A program made the position numbers and the translations under genes. A stretch of 64,000 bases of DNA, taken from assembly GCF_000153305.1 (NCBI RefSeq), contig NZ_CH724110.1, forward strand, positions 174,078-238,077. Reading direction: 5' to 3'. Below the pieces are notes generated by a model. It did no database searches. It saw nothing but the letters and a program-made list of their open reading frames with translations, and had not been told where the DNA came from. Of this stretch, positions 47,423 to 57,724 are shown in pieces; position 1 is the stretch's first letter, and the number at the start of each line of letters is the position of its first letter. Source of the stretch: Oceanicola granulosus HTCC2516. GTDB taxonomy: Bacteria; Pseudomonadota; Alphaproteobacteria; Rhodobacterales; Rhodobacteraceae.

Positions 47423-49512
47423 ATGTCGCTACCCAACGACCACCTCGAGCGTGTCTATGCCGGCGTTCTCGGCAAGCTGATCGGCGTCTATCTCGGCCGC
47501 CCGTTCGAGAACTGGCGCTATGAGCGCATCCTGCGCGAGCTCGGGCCGATCACCTACTACGTGCACGACCGGCTGGGCGACCCCCTCGTGGTCACCGACG
47601 ACGACGTCGGCGGCACCTTCACCTTCCCCCGTGCGCTCGAGGATCACCGGCTGTCGACCGACCTCACGGCCGAGGAGATCGGCGAGACCTGGCGCAATTA
47701 CCTGGTCGAGGAGCGCGCCATCCTCTGGTGGGGCGGGGCCGGCAACTCGACCGAGCACACCGCCTGGCTGAACCTCGACAAGGGGATCAAGGCGCCGGCC
47801 TCGGGCTCGATCGAGACCAACGGAGCGGCGGTGGCCGAACAGATCGGCGCGCAGATCTTCATCGACGGCTGGGCGCTGGTCTCGCCGGGCAACCCCGAGC
47901 AGGCCGCCCGGCTCGCCCGCGCCGCCGGCTCGGTCAGCCACGACGGCGAGAGCGTCCACGCCGCGGTGCTCTGGGCGGCGATGGAGGCCGAGGCCTTCGT
48001 CTCCCGCGACGTCGACCACCTGCTCGACACCGGCCTGAGCTTCATCCCCGAGGATTGCCTGATCGCCCGCCTCGTCGCCGACCTGCGCGGCTGGGTGGCG
48101 GCCTCCAACGAGGACTGGGAGGCGACCCGCCAGAAGGTCGAGGACAAGTACGGCTACCAGCACTATCCCGGTAATTGCCACGTGGTGCCCAACCACGCGC
48201 TGATGATCATGGCGCTCTTGCACGCGCCCGATGACTTCCAGCGCGGCCAGATGATCGTCAACACGAGCGGCTGGGACACCGATTGCAACGCCGGCAACCT
48301 CGGCTGCCTGCAGGGGATCATGCACGGGCTCGCCGGTCTCGAGGCCGGCCCCGACTGGCGCGGGCCGGTGGCCGACCGGCTGCTGATCTCCACCGCAGAC
48401 GGCGGCAACGCGATCACCGACGCGGTGCGCATCGCCCGCTGGCTCACCGATCTCGGCCGCCAGCTCGCGGGCGAGGCGCCGCTGCCGGCGCCCAAGGACG
48501 GCGCCCGCTTCCACTTCACCCTGCCGGGCTCGGTCCAGGGCTTCCGCGCGCAGAGCGGCGACGCCGCGCTGGCGCAGCTCCGCGTCCACGGCACCGGCGA
48601 GGCGCTGGCGCTCGACCTCGAGGCGCTGGCCCAGGGCCGCGAGGCGGCGGCGACGACGCCGGTGTTCTCGCCGCCGGAGGTGAAGAAGATGCGCACCTAC
48701 GACCTGCTCGCCTCGCCGCTGGTCTATCCCGGCCAGCGCCTCACCGCCCGGCTCAAGGCCGAGCGGCTGTCGGGGACGGTCGAGGCGCGGCTGCGGGTGC
48801 GCCACTACGACGGCAGCGACCGGCTGGTCGCGCTCGACGCGCCCGAACCGACCCTGCTGCGCTCCGGCGAAACGGTGGATCTCGCCTGGACCCTGCCCGA
48901 TCTGGGCGGCCAGCCGATCGCGGAGGTCGGCGTGGTGCTGACCACGCCGACCGGCCGCGCCGCCGGCCGGGTGCTGCTCGACCGCATGGGCTGGGACGGG
49001 GCGCCCGACGTGACCTTCCGCCGGCCCGCCGAGGGCGGCGACTTCTGGTGGCGCGCCTGGGTCAACGGCGCCAGCTTCTTCTCCAAGCACTTCCAGCAGG
49101 ACATCCGCATCAGCCAGGCTCGCGGCGCGGGCATGATCCTGCAGGGCACCCGCGACTGGACCGACTACCGCGTCGAGGCCGACATGATGTGGCACCTCGG
49201 CCCGGTCGGCGGCCTGGTCTTCCGCGCCCAGGGCCTGCGCCGGCACTACGCCGCCCGGCTCACCGGCGCCGGCACCCTGCAACTGGTGCGCCGCCGTGAC
49301 GACGAGGAGACGGTGCTCGACGAGACCCCCTGCCGGATCGATCTCGAGACCCCGTTCCAGCTCGTCGTCCGCGCCGACGGCGACCGCCTCTCCGCGACCA
49401 TCGGCGACCACAGTGTCAGCGCCACCGACGCCACCTATGCGGGCGGCGCGATGGGGCCGCTGGTGCAGGAAGGCGCGGTCTCGGCGACGCGGATCCACGT
49501 GGGAGCGGTGTG

Positions 49513-49513
<1 letters not shown>
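47423..49513 (+). CDS. ADP-ribosylglycohydrolase-family protein with C-terminal LamG/DUF1080-like domain
   Basis: A 696-residue fusion. The N-terminal ~340 residues have the ADP-ribosylglycohydrolase fold: ERVYAGVLGKLIGVYLGRPF at residues 9-28, VVTDDDVGGTFTF, and the metal-binding NTSGWDTDCNAGNLGCLQG. From roughly 340 onwards the chain is beta-rich; the last ~160 residues (from RPAEGGDFWWRAWVNG through DYRVEADMMWHLGPVGGLVF) resemble laminin-G/DUF1080-like sugar-binding sandwiches. It has no signal peptide. It sits between permease and ATPase genes of a sugar operon, so a glycosidase-like activity on the imported compound is more plausible than protein de-ADP-ribosylation. That is inference. 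Confidence 0.8.
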
Positions 49514-50619
<1,106 letters not shown>

Positions 50620-50750
50620 CCTGGCGCACCGATGGGCGCGGACAGGTGGCGTCGAGCCAGATGGGGGACCATCGGCGATGTCCGACAGCCCCACTGCCTG
50701 CGCCCCTGCGGAGGTTTTTCGCGGCTTAAGGAAGTTGGAGAAACTCTAAT

Positions 50751-50778
50751 GAGCCTGCCCAAGCAGGCTCGCTTTTGA
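50751..50778 (+). terminator. Rho-independent terminator of the LacI operon
   Basis: GAGCCTGC (50751-50758) pairs with GCAGGCTC (50763-50770) over a CCAA loop, followed by GCTTTTG. It lies 131 bases after the ATPase stop and marks the operon end. Confidence 0.75.
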
Positions 50779-51162
50779 TCGTCAGCGCCGATCAGACCCC
50801 AGAAGCTCGGAAAGCTTCATGTTGATATTGGTCATCGGGGTCTTCGTGACGAAGCTCACGGGCGCGCGAGTCGACCGCTGGCGTTCGTAGAGGTGATGCG
50901 AGAAGTCCTTGTTTCGACCATCTCGCGTGTTGGCGAAGGCTGAGGAGGCACAAAGCGCTGATAACGGTCGAGAGCGGGCGTCTGACGCTGCAACGCGGGC
51001 GGCAAGCGTCATCGGGCATAGGAGTCGACCAACGCCCTCAATCGGGCACGCCCCGGGGGAGGGGGGTCAAAAGCCGAAAAGGCCAGAACAACCCCACGCA
51101 CAGTGAGATGGCGAACCGACGGCCACTTGTGCGGCGGCAGGACGTCACCCATCTTTGCCGTC
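50779..51162. other. Gap at the start of the accessory region
   Basis: About 380 bases without a supported gene. A minus-strand frame at 50782-51012 ends in NKDFSHHLYERQRSTRAPVS and MKLSELLGSDRR, which reads like the C-terminus of a lost protein, but I cannot name a family. Confidence 0.3.
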
Positions 51163-51759
51163 ATGGCGCGGAAGAAGAAGTCACCCGAACCGCAGACGCG
51201 ATCGCATAAGCTGCCGGCTGCAGAGTTCCTGCCGGTCGAGGGGCTTTTGCCCGTCGACGACTGGACCTTCGAGACGCGCAAGCTCAACGAAATTGCCGAG
51301 CTCCTCTGGCTCCCCGAGAGCCTGCCCGAGGCCGAGCGCAACGCGCGGATCATGCGGGCGCTCGAGTTTTACGAGGAGCTGGAGCCGAAGGGTGCGGCCG
51401 AGGGTATGCTGGCGGCGCAGATGGTGGGTACGCACGCGGCGGCGCTCGACTGCCTGCGACGGGCGGCAATCCAAGGTCAGAGCTTCGAGGGCCGGGACGC
51501 GAACCTCAAGCACGCCCACAAACTGATGGCGCTTTACAAGCAGCAGTTGGCGGCGCTCGACAAGCACCGGGGCAGGGGCCAGCAGAAGGTGACCGTCGAG
51601 CATGTCCACGTACATTCCGGTGGGCAGGCGATCCTCGGCAACGTGGAGAGACAGGAAGACGGGCAGGGGCGGGCGCCGCCGGGGGTCGAGCATGCGCCAG
51701 AGGCCCCGCTCGAGCCGCAAGAGGCGTCCGAGTCGTCGGAGGACCGAACCGAGTCATGA
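51163..51759 (+). CDS. Conserved hypothetical protein of accessory DNA
   Basis: A 198-residue protein, basic at its start (MARKKKSPEPQ) and acidic at the end (EASESSEDRTES). The centre is helical and alanine-rich (AAEGMLAAQMVGTHAAALDC, KHAHKLMALYKQQLAALDKH), followed by QQKVTVEHVHVHSGGQAILG. The VEHVHVHxGGQA motif is one I have seen in uncharacterised alphaproteobacterial proteins that sit beside an HGG/GNRNALKHG protein, as here. No function is known to me; an element-borne origin is suggested by the neighbouring recombinase. Confidence 0.65.
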   Translation: MARKKKSPEPQTRSHKLPAAEFLPVEGLLPVDDWTFETRKLNEIAELLWLPESLPEAERNARIMRALEFYEELEPKGAAEGMLAAQMVGTHAAALDCLRRAAIQGQSFEGRDANLKHAHKLMALYKQQLAALDKHRGRGQQKVTVEHVHVHSGGQAILGNVERQEDGQGRAPPGVEHAPEAPLEPQEASESSEDRTES

Positions 51760-51787
51760 CGGGAAACATTCGCGCAACACTGGGCCG

Positions 51788-52021
51788 ATGCGGGCGAGCC
51801 GGCGCTGCGGCGCCCGAACGCGCAAGGGCACGCCCTGCCAAGCGCCGGCAGTGACCGGTAAGGCGCGCTGCCGGATGCATGGGGGTGCGGCGGGCTCCGG
51901 TGCGCCGAAGGGCAACCGGAATGCGCTGAAGCACGGGAAGTACACTGCAGAGGCGCGGGCGCTCAACGCGCATGTGCGCGATCTGCTGCGGAAAGGCCGC
52001 GAATTTATCGAGGACATCTGA
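51788..52021 (+). CDS. Small HGG/GNRNALKHG-motif hypothetical protein
   Basis: A 77-residue basic protein. RCGARTRKGTPCQAPAVTG, CRMHGGAAGSG and PKGNRNALKHGKYTAEA are the family hallmarks. The four cysteine/histidine positions in its first half could bind a metal. It follows the previous gene by 28 bases. Partnership with it is suggested by recurrent pairing; the function is unknown. Confidence 0.65.
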   Translation: MRASRRCGARTRKGTPCQAPAVTGKARCRMHGGAAGSGAPKGNRNALKHGKYTAEARALNAHVRDLLRKGREFIEDI

Positions 52022-52047
52022 GGAGCGGGTGGTGGTCGGGCTGACCC

Positions 52048-52437
52048 CTACTCGGCCGGTGCAGGCAGGTGCCGCGTCAAGCCGCGCCGGAGCGGACGAG
52101 ACAGCAGGAGACCGACGCTCGACCCGATGAGAAGCCCCAGCCCGTCGGCCAGCGCATCCTTAGGGTCGCCGCTGCGCCCCACGTAAGGCTGCAGGACTTC
52201 GATCAGAACCCCGTACAGCGCGAGTACCGGCAGCAGGACGCACAGCAGACGCGGCGCAAGCGCGGCGACGGGCAGGGCGAGCGCGGCAAAGGCGATCAGG
52301 TGGTGGTGCTTGTCGCTGCCGGGGATGGCGTTTGGGGTAGTCAGGGGGAGCAGCGTCAGGACACCGATGACGAGCGCCAAGAGCGCCGTAAGAAGCAGGG
52401 CAGTCCAACGCCGGTTGAAGGCAAGAGTACGAGGCAA
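52048..52437 (-). CDS. VanZ-like family membrane protein
   Basis: A 129-residue membrane protein from a TTG. The first helix is WTALLLTALLALVIGVLTLL, then PGSDKHHHLIAFAALALPVA carries the DKxxHxxAF motif of VanZ-like proteins. VLIEVLQPYVGRSGDPKDAL and DGLGLLIGSSVGLLL complete the family pattern. The start is uncertain: the frame is open upstream inside the XRE gene, but GAGAAG precedes this TTG and it lies 4 bases after the XRE stop. Its role is unknown. Confidence 0.65.
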   Translation of the reverse strand: MPRTLAFNRRWTALLLTALLALVIGVLTLLPLTTPNAIPGSDKHHHLIAFAALALPVAALAPRLLCVLLPVLALYGVLIEVLQPYVGRSGDPKDALADGLGLLIGSSVGLLLSRPLRRGLTRHLPAPAE

Positions 52438-52441
52438 GCGG

Positions 52442-52708
52442 TTACTTCTCTGACGGAGGCACGGAGATGCGGATGCCGGGGCGGTCTTCGGGAGTGCCGA
52501 TAAACTCGATGCCAGCAGCTTCCAAAGCTTTGCGAACCGCCTCGAGCGTCGAAGCATTGGCTGAGGGGACACCTTCGCTTGTTTCCATGCTCACTACAGT
52601 ACGACGGGAAACACCACTTATTCTGCCAAGGTCTTCCGCAGACCAGCCGAGAGCGGAGCGTGCCGCACGAATTTGTACTGAAGTAAGCACTTGACCTCCA
52701 TGCAACAT
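52442..52708 (-). CDS. XRE family helix-turn-helix regulator
   Basis: An 88-residue DNA-binding protein. The HTH spans VQIRAARSALGWSAEDLGRI and SGVSRRTVVSMETSEGVP, followed by LEAVRKALEAAGIEFIGTP. A GTG at 52690 right after GGAGGT would give 82 residues and may be the real start. It is divergent from the recombinase and its 5' end abuts an inverted repeat, so it probably represses both itself and the recombinase. Confidence 0.75.
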   Translation of the reverse strand: MLHGGQVLTSVQIRAARSALGWSAEDLGRISGVSRRTVVSMETSEGVPSANASTLEAVRKALEAAGIEFIGTPEDRPGIRISVPPSEK

Positions 52709-52748
52709 TGCTCAATATGAGCAATATGCTGCATAAAACGAGCAATAT
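52707..52748. promoter_or_regulatory. Shared operator between XRE regulator and recombinase
   Basis: ATTGCTC-AATAT-GAGCAAT (52707-52725) is a perfect 7-base-arm inverted repeat. The right half with its flank, GAGCAATAT, recurs at 52740-52748, exactly 21 bases (two helical turns) from its first copy at 52719-52727. It overlaps the putative start codons of both divergent genes. Confidence 0.7.
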
Positions 52749-53640
52749 TGCCGCATTGGACTGGCGTGCAGAGTTTGCCCGGCTGGAAGGTGCCTACGCC
52801 CCCGCGACCATGCGCTCTTATTACAGCGACGTGGGTATCTTCGTCCAGTGGTGCAAGGAGGAGGGCGTCACAGCTTTCCCTGCGGATGTCGCAACTGTCT
52901 GTGCTTTCCTCGAAGCACAAAGCCCGGAATTCGCTCCTTCGACAGTCCGACGACGGGTCTATGCGATCCGCAAGGCGCATCGGCTGTTACGTCTGCCGGA
53001 TCCGACATGGGACGAAGAGATCAACCTTTCGCTTCGGCGAGTCAGGCGCACCAAGCTCTGTCGGCCAAAACAGGCCAAGGGACTCACCCGTGCCTATCTC
53101 GATCGCTTTCTCGCGGCTCAACCGGACACGCCATGGGGGCTGCGTAACCGCGCTATGCTGTCACTCGGCTATGAGTGCCTAACCCGCCGTTCCGAACTCG
53201 TCGCTCTACGCTCCGAAGATCTGCTCTGGCGCGATGATGGGACGCTGCGCGTCATGATCCGCCGCAGCAAGGCCGATCCCTTCGGGGAGGGGCGTATCGC
53301 GTTCACGTCGTCCCGCAGCCGGGAGCTGGTTGATGCCTGGCTCATCTGGCGGGGGCCGAATATCGTCCCCCTGTTTTGCCCAATCTATCAAGGCAAGGCG
53401 ATCAAGCGTTCGCTCAGTTGCACCAGCGTTAAGCGCCTGATCAAGGAGGCCGCGAGTGCAGCTGGCCTCGACCCCTCGGTGGTGGCCGATTTCTCCGGGC
53501 ATTCTCTCCGGGTGGGTGCTGCACAGGATCTGCTGGGCGCGGGACAGGATACGGCTTCGATCATGCGAGCCGGCGGCTGGAAGTCGGTTAACGTGCTCGC
53601 CCGCTACCTGGAGCAAGCTGAGCATAACGTTTGGGTATAG
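52717..53640 (+). CDS. Tyrosine recombinase / site-specific integrase
   Basis: A 307-residue recombinase. The N-terminal core-binding domain covers about residues 12-100 (PATMRSYYSDVGIFVQWCKE). In the catalytic domain the first arginine is in ECLTRRSELVALRSEDL, HSLRVGAAQDLL supplies the His-x-x-Arg, a GGW replaces the second histidine, and the nucleophilic tyrosine is in ARYLEQ near the C-terminus. Several in-frame ATG codons (52717, 52726) lie inside the operator and none has a ribosome site, so the start is uncertain and the mRNA may be leaderless. It is the likely mobility gene of the accessory region. Confidence 0.82.
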   Translation: MSNMLHKTSNIAALDWRAEFARLEGAYAPATMRSYYSDVGIFVQWCKEEGVTAFPADVATVCAFLEAQSPEFAPSTVRRRVYAIRKAHRLLRLPDPTWDEEINLSLRRVRRTKLCRPKQAKGLTRAYLDRFLAAQPDTPWGLRNRAMLSLGYECLTRRSELVALRSEDLLWRDDGTLRVMIRRSKADPFGEGRIAFTSSRSRELVDAWLIWRGPNIVPLFCPIYQGKAIKRSLSCTSVKRLIKEAASAAGLDPSVVADFSGHSLRVGAAQDLLGAGQDTASIMRAGGWKSVNVLARYLEQAEHNVWV

Positions 53641-53698
53641 GATGGCTTCCTACGTCGACGCGTTCAGCTTTGTTCCGCTACGTCCAGAAGATAGCGCC

Positions 53699-54750
53699 GG
53701 CTCTGTTGCGCAAAGCCCGGGTGAGGGATTCATCTCGTGAATCCCGCGCGTTAGCCGGTCTGCATGAGCAGACCCATCCCGCCGAGCTACAAGACCAAGA
53801 ACTGGCCGGCCTACAACGAAGCGCTGAAGCAGCGTGGCTCCCTGACGATCTGGTTCGATCCGGACATGGCCTGGGTGCCGCCGCCGACCGGCAAGCGAGG
53901 CCGTCAGCCGCAATATAGCGATGCTGCGATACAGACATGCCTGACGATGAAGGTCCTCTTCGGCATGGCGCTCCGGCAGACGACCGGTTTCGTTGAAAGC
54001 CTCCTGCGCCTGGTTGGCCTCGACTGGGCGGTGCAGGATTTCAGCACGTTGAGCCGGCGCCAGAAGGCCTTGGCCGTGACCATTCCCTACCGCAACTCGC
54101 AGGGGCCGCTGAACCTGCTGATCGACAGCACCGGCATCAAGGCCGAAGGTGAAGGCGAGTGGCACGCCCGCAAGCACGGTGGCGCGAAACGCCGCCTATG
54201 GCGCAAGATCCACATCGGCGTCGACGAGCAGACGCTGGAGATCCGAGCCCTCGAGATCACCGGGAGCAACGTCGGTGACGCGCCCATGCTGCCCGAACTG
54301 CTCAGCCAGATCCCGCCTGATGTGGAAATCGGCTCGGTCACCGCGGACGGTGCCTACGACACGCGCAAGTGCCACGACGCCGTCGCCGACGGAGGCGCCC
54401 ATGCGATCATACCGCCGCGCAGGAACGCCAAACCGTGGAAGCCTTCGACCGCGGGCGCCATCGCCCGGAACGAGGCCCTCCGAGCATCAAAATACCTCGG
54501 CCGCGCCATCTGGCGAAAATGGAGCGGGTACCACCGCCGAAGCCGCGCCGAGACGAAGATGCACTGCGTGAAGCTCTTGGGGCAGAGCCTCATGGGACGC
54601 GACTTCGATCGGCAGGTCGCCGAACCTCAGATCCGCGCCGCCGTCCTGAACGGCTACACCGCGCTCGGCATACCTGTCACAGAGCCCGGGGCATAAGTGC
54701 GTCTGGGGAAAGGGGAGGTCCGCGCTTCACGTCCTTTGCGCAACAAAGCC
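53699..54750 (+). mobile_element. IS5-family insertion sequence
   Basis: A 1052-base element bounded by near-perfect inverted repeats. GGCTCTGTTGCGCAAAG (53699-53715) matches the reverse complement of 54734-54750 with one mismatch. It contains one intact transposase gene. Flanking bases do not show a target-site duplication, which suggests rearrangement after insertion. Confidence 0.85.
53764..54696 (+). CDS. IS5-family transposase
   Basis: A 310-residue DDE transposase. The first catalytic aspartate is in LLIDSTGIKAEGEGEWHARK, the second in VTADGAYDTRKCHD and the glutamate in RRSRAETKMHC. The N-terminal part IPPSYKTKNWPAYNEALKQR and SLTIWFDPDMAW is typical of the IS903-like group. The frame is intact, so the element may be active. 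Confidence 0.9.
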   Translation: MSRPIPPSYKTKNWPAYNEALKQRGSLTIWFDPDMAWVPPPTGKRGRQPQYSDAAIQTCLTMKVLFGMALRQTTGFVESLLRLVGLDWAVQDFSTLSRRQKALAVTIPYRNSQGPLNLLIDSTGIKAEGEGEWHARKHGGAKRRLWRKIHIGVDEQTLEIRALEITGSNVGDAPMLPELLSQIPPDVEIGSVTADGAYDTRKCHDAVADGGAHAIIPPRRNAKPWKPSTAGAIARNEALRASKYLGRAIWRKWSGYHRRSRAETKMHCVKLLGQSLMGRDFDRQVAEPQIRAAVLNGYTALGIPVTEPGA

Positions 54751-54775
54751 CATGGGCGGGATGCCGTTGGTATTA

Positions 54776-56059
54776 TCATTTGGCTGCATCATCGGACAAG
54801 CGCTCTGGGTTTAGCGGCTTCCGAGTGCTAGCTCCCGGCAGGCATTTCTCGACAATGCGCAGCATGTCACTGGCAAGCCTCCGGCGGTCGTAGCGATGCG
54901 CCGCAGGGGGGCCGCTGGCGGCAAGGCGTGACCGGAGGTCCGGATCATTGTGAAGCTGTTGCAAGATTGCCGCCAGCGCCGCGCCGTTCTCGGGCTCAAA
55001 GAGGATGCCGACTCCGTTCGTTTGGACGATCTCGGCTGACTCGCCTTCCACGCCGTGGAGGATAGGAATTGCCATCGCCATGCACTCGAAGATCTTGGAC
55101 GGAATTACCGTGGTGAAGAGCTTGCGGCGGATCAGGTGTACTATGGAGGCGTCGAGTAGGGACCAGTAGCGGGGCACCTCCTCTTTCGGCACGCTGTCAA
55201 GGAAGAGCACATTGTCTAGACCTTCGGCCGTGGCCCTTGCCTGAAGGGCCGCTCGCGTCGCGCCGTCCCCCAGCAGGATGATGCGGAAAACATCCCCGTT
55301 TGGCACGGCCTTCAGCCGAGCAGCCGCATCAAGCAGCGTGCCAAGCCCGTGGGCCATCCCATGCGTGCCGATGTAGCCCGCGACGAACTTGCCTTCGAGG
55401 CCAAGCTCCTGCTGGAGCGCGGCGTCCTTGGGCAGGGGCTGAAAGCGAGAGGCGTCTACGCCGTTCGTGACGACGTGGATCTTGGCGGCGTCTATGCCGC
55501 GCTCTACAAGGTTCTGCTTAAAGGCTTGCGTGACCGAGATTATCGCAGTCGCTTTACGGTATAGGAATAGTTCTACTTTCTCGAGGGTGTCGAGGACGCG
55601 CGACTGACGCATCGCTCCGACCGCTCGTATTGACTCGGGCCAGATGTCCCGGAGCTCAAAGATCCAAGGGCGCCTCTTGAGGGCAGACACGGCCCAGGCT
55701 GCGCAGGCTGTAAAGAATTGAGGGGAGGTGCCAATAATGACGTCCACACGCCGGATGAAGAGTGAGGCCAGCGTGGCCGCCATCATGTAGCTCGTGTGGT
55801 CAAGGATACGCTTGGCAAAGCCTTCGTTGCGCGTGACGTAGCTCCAGACCCGGATCACCCGAATGCCGTCCATTACTTCGGATTGCCAGAGCCGGTTGCG
55901 GTAGCCTTCAAAGACCCGTCCCTTGGGAAAGTTCGGGGCGCAAGTGACGACAGTCACCTGGTGGCCAGCCTTCACCCATTCCCGGCAGTGCTCGAACGTG
56001 CGGCTTGCAGGGGCGTTCACCTCGGGCGGAAAATTGTCGGAAAGGAAGAGAATGTGCAT
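54776..56059 (-). CDS. GT4 glycosyltransferase (WbuB-like)
   Basis: A 427-residue GT-B enzyme. The N-terminus MHILFLSDNFPPEVNAPASR starts the acceptor domain, followed by VVTCAPNFPKGRVFEGYRNR and PWIFELRDIWPESI. The donor domain has GYIGTHGMAHGLGTLLDAAA and PSKIFECMAMAIPIL with the EGESAEIV segment. The ATG lies 4 bases after the heparinase-like gene stop, so they are co-transcribed. The resemblance is to WbuB-type N-acetylfucosamine/FucNAc transferases of O-antigen clusters; the sugar is not provable here. Confidence 0.87.
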   Translation of the reverse strand: MHILFLSDNFPPEVNAPASRTFEHCREWVKAGHQVTVVTCAPNFPKGRVFEGYRNRLWQSEVMDGIRVIRVWSYVTRNEGFAKRILDHTSYMMAATLASLFIRRVDVIIGTSPQFFTACAAWAVSALKRRPWIFELRDIWPESIRAVGAMRQSRVLDTLEKVELFLYRKATAIISVTQAFKQNLVERGIDAAKIHVVTNGVDASRFQPLPKDAALQQELGLEGKFVAGYIGTHGMAHGLGTLLDAAARLKAVPNGDVFRIILLGDGATRAALQARATAEGLDNVLFLDSVPKEEVPRYWSLLDASIVHLIRRKLFTTVIPSKIFECMAMAIPILHGVEGESAEIVQTNGVGILFEPENGAALAAILQQLHNDPDLRSRLAASGPPAAHRYDRRRLASDMLRIVEKCLPGASTRKPLNPERLSDDAAK

Positions 56060-56063
56060 AGCG

Positions 56064-57716
56064 TCAGGCCCAGTTGAGGGAAAGGGTGGCTTGTCCGTCT
56101 CGGAGGGGTACGACGAGGCAGGAGGTCGGTAGCGAAAGGCCAAACTCAGGGTGCCAGCTTGACCGCGCGATGTGGACGGATCCGCCCTCAGCTATCCAGC
56201 GGAGGCTCCGACCGTTTGGGAGGAGAAGGTGGCCGGCATGAGGCTCGTCTTGGAGGGCTTCGATGTCGGGGTGGAGGTGATAGCGAGCTTCGGCCTCGTC
56301 GCCGGCGAGGCTGTCGCTTACTCGGAGGCCCGTGGGGCCGAGCTCCCATCTACGCCGATGGACGGGGTGGCCAGGGAGATGGACATATCCGTCATGCGCA
56401 CCCTCGGCCCAGAGGGTATCCGCATCCCCGCCAACCCCGGCGTCGATAACACGGGCGCGGCGACCAACGCGAAACCCGCTCCAGACTTCTGAGGAGTCGC
56501 AGTTCCCGAGCGTCACCGTGCTGTGGGCTGCCGTCCCCCGCTGGCGGAGCCGCTCTGCACCGAAGCCATATACTGAGGTCCCAGAGTTCACAACTACACG
56601 TTGTGTCCCAAGCGAGAGCTCGAAGGAGAGCGTGTCGGCATGGGCGTGCCCGGGAAGATAGTCTGGGCCGATGGGAGCGAGGTCGGCGAGAAGGACGGCC
56701 TCGTTCTTGGCCAGCCGGGCGTAACCAGAATTGGGGAGCCGCAGGGCGCCCGCGGGGGGATGTGGGACGACGAGGCCAAGCCGGCCGGCATACCCGGCGA
56801 GCTCCGCGTTCTCGGCCGCGATACCGAAAGCTGAGTCGTTGAAGAAAGCAATACGCCCGTCGGGGTGGCTCAAAATGGCGAGCCAGCCGAACATGAGAGA
56901 CAGGCGCGCGCACCAGTCCGCGGCCGCGCGGGATAGGTCCACGTCATCGGGCCGACCGCGGGCCCGGACGAGGTTCACGAGATCAAGGAGGTCCTCAATG
57001 GCTAGCGCGTGGTACATCGGGCTCAGTTCGAACTGGCCGCCGTCTGGGAGGATCTGCTCGGGCACCTCGAGAGCGAGAATCGAGAGAGCCCGCTGGCGCC
57101 AGCGGGCGGCCTCTGGGCCGTCGAACCAGAGGCCCACGAAAAGGAGCGCCTTGGCGTTGGCGAAGAGGTGGTTTCCCAAAAGGTGCCATTCGAGCCGCTT
57201 TGTCAGCCAACGCGCTTGGACGGCGAGGCTCGCCACCGCCTCCGGGGGAAGCTCGTGGCCGGCGAGTGCCCATTTGATCCAGTTCACAATCCGAAGCGAA
57301 GTGGGGTAAGGCTCCCAGCCGGAGCCGATGCCGGGCGGGTTGGCGGCGACCCAGTCGAGGATCAGCGCTCGGTGCCAGCCAGCCCGCACCCCGGCCTCCT
57401 CGGCGTTCAGGTCATCAAAATAGTGTTGGTTATACCGCCAGAGCTTGGACCGAGCAGGGTCGTCCCAGCCGGTCTCAAGCAGGGATCCGTCCTCATTGAG
57501 GAAGCGGAAGGTCGTCGGGCTGACGAGGCTCGGGACACGCCGAGCTGGGGGGGTCCAGGGACCGGACGGCGCCGCGAGCGGCGGGGGTGGCGCGAAGTCG
57601 GGGCGGGGCTGGTAGAGGCGGAACCAGGCGCGGCCAATGATTTGAACAAGGCGCAGGTGCCGCGTCGTGCGCCAGAGGAGGGCCGCGCGGGCCGGCGTGA
57701 AAGTGGCGTTAGGCAA
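56064..57716 (-). CDS. Heparinase II/III family protein
   Basis: A 550-residue polysaccharide lyase-like protein. An alpha/alpha-barrel N-terminal half includes WRYNQHYFDDLNAEEAGVRA, NPPGIGSGWEPYPTSLRIVN, EWHLLGNHLFANAKALLFVG and LPDGGQFELSPMYHALAIED. The beta-rich C-terminal half has GPDYLPGHAHADTLSFELSL and VVNSGTSVYGFGAERLRQRG. The start is TTG, supported by GGAG 7 bases upstream. No signal peptide is evident. Such proteins occur beside bi-domain oxidoreductases in capsule/O-antigen clusters. Whether it cleaves, epimerises or modifies glycan is open. Confidence 0.85.
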   Translation of the reverse strand: MPNATFTPARAALLWRTTRHLRLVQIIGRAWFRLYQPRPDFAPPPPLAAPSGPWTPPARRVPSLVSPTTFRFLNEDGSLLETGWDDPARSKLWRYNQHYFDDLNAEEAGVRAGWHRALILDWVAANPPGIGSGWEPYPTSLRIVNWIKWALAGHELPPEAVASLAVQARWLTKRLEWHLLGNHLFANAKALLFVGLWFDGPEAARWRQRALSILALEVPEQILPDGGQFELSPMYHALAIEDLLDLVNLVRARGRPDDVDLSRAAADWCARLSLMFGWLAILSHPDGRIAFFNDSAFGIAAENAELAGYAGRLGLVVPHPPAGALRLPNSGYARLAKNEAVLLADLAPIGPDYLPGHAHADTLSFELSLGTQRVVVNSGTSVYGFGAERLRQRGTAAHSTVTLGNCDSSEVWSGFRVGRRARVIDAGVGGDADTLWAEGAHDGYVHLPGHPVHRRRWELGPTGLRVSDSLAGDEAEARYHLHPDIEALQDEPHAGHLLLPNGRSLRWIAEGGSVHIARSSWHPEFGLSLPTSCLVVPLRDGQATLSLNWA

Positions 57717-57724
57717 GGTGGCGC

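Noticed and set aside
50782..51012. Minus-strand open frame ending in MKLSELLGSDRR
   Set aside because: It might be the tail of a decayed gene, but no family is recognisable and no start or ribosome site supports it as a gene.
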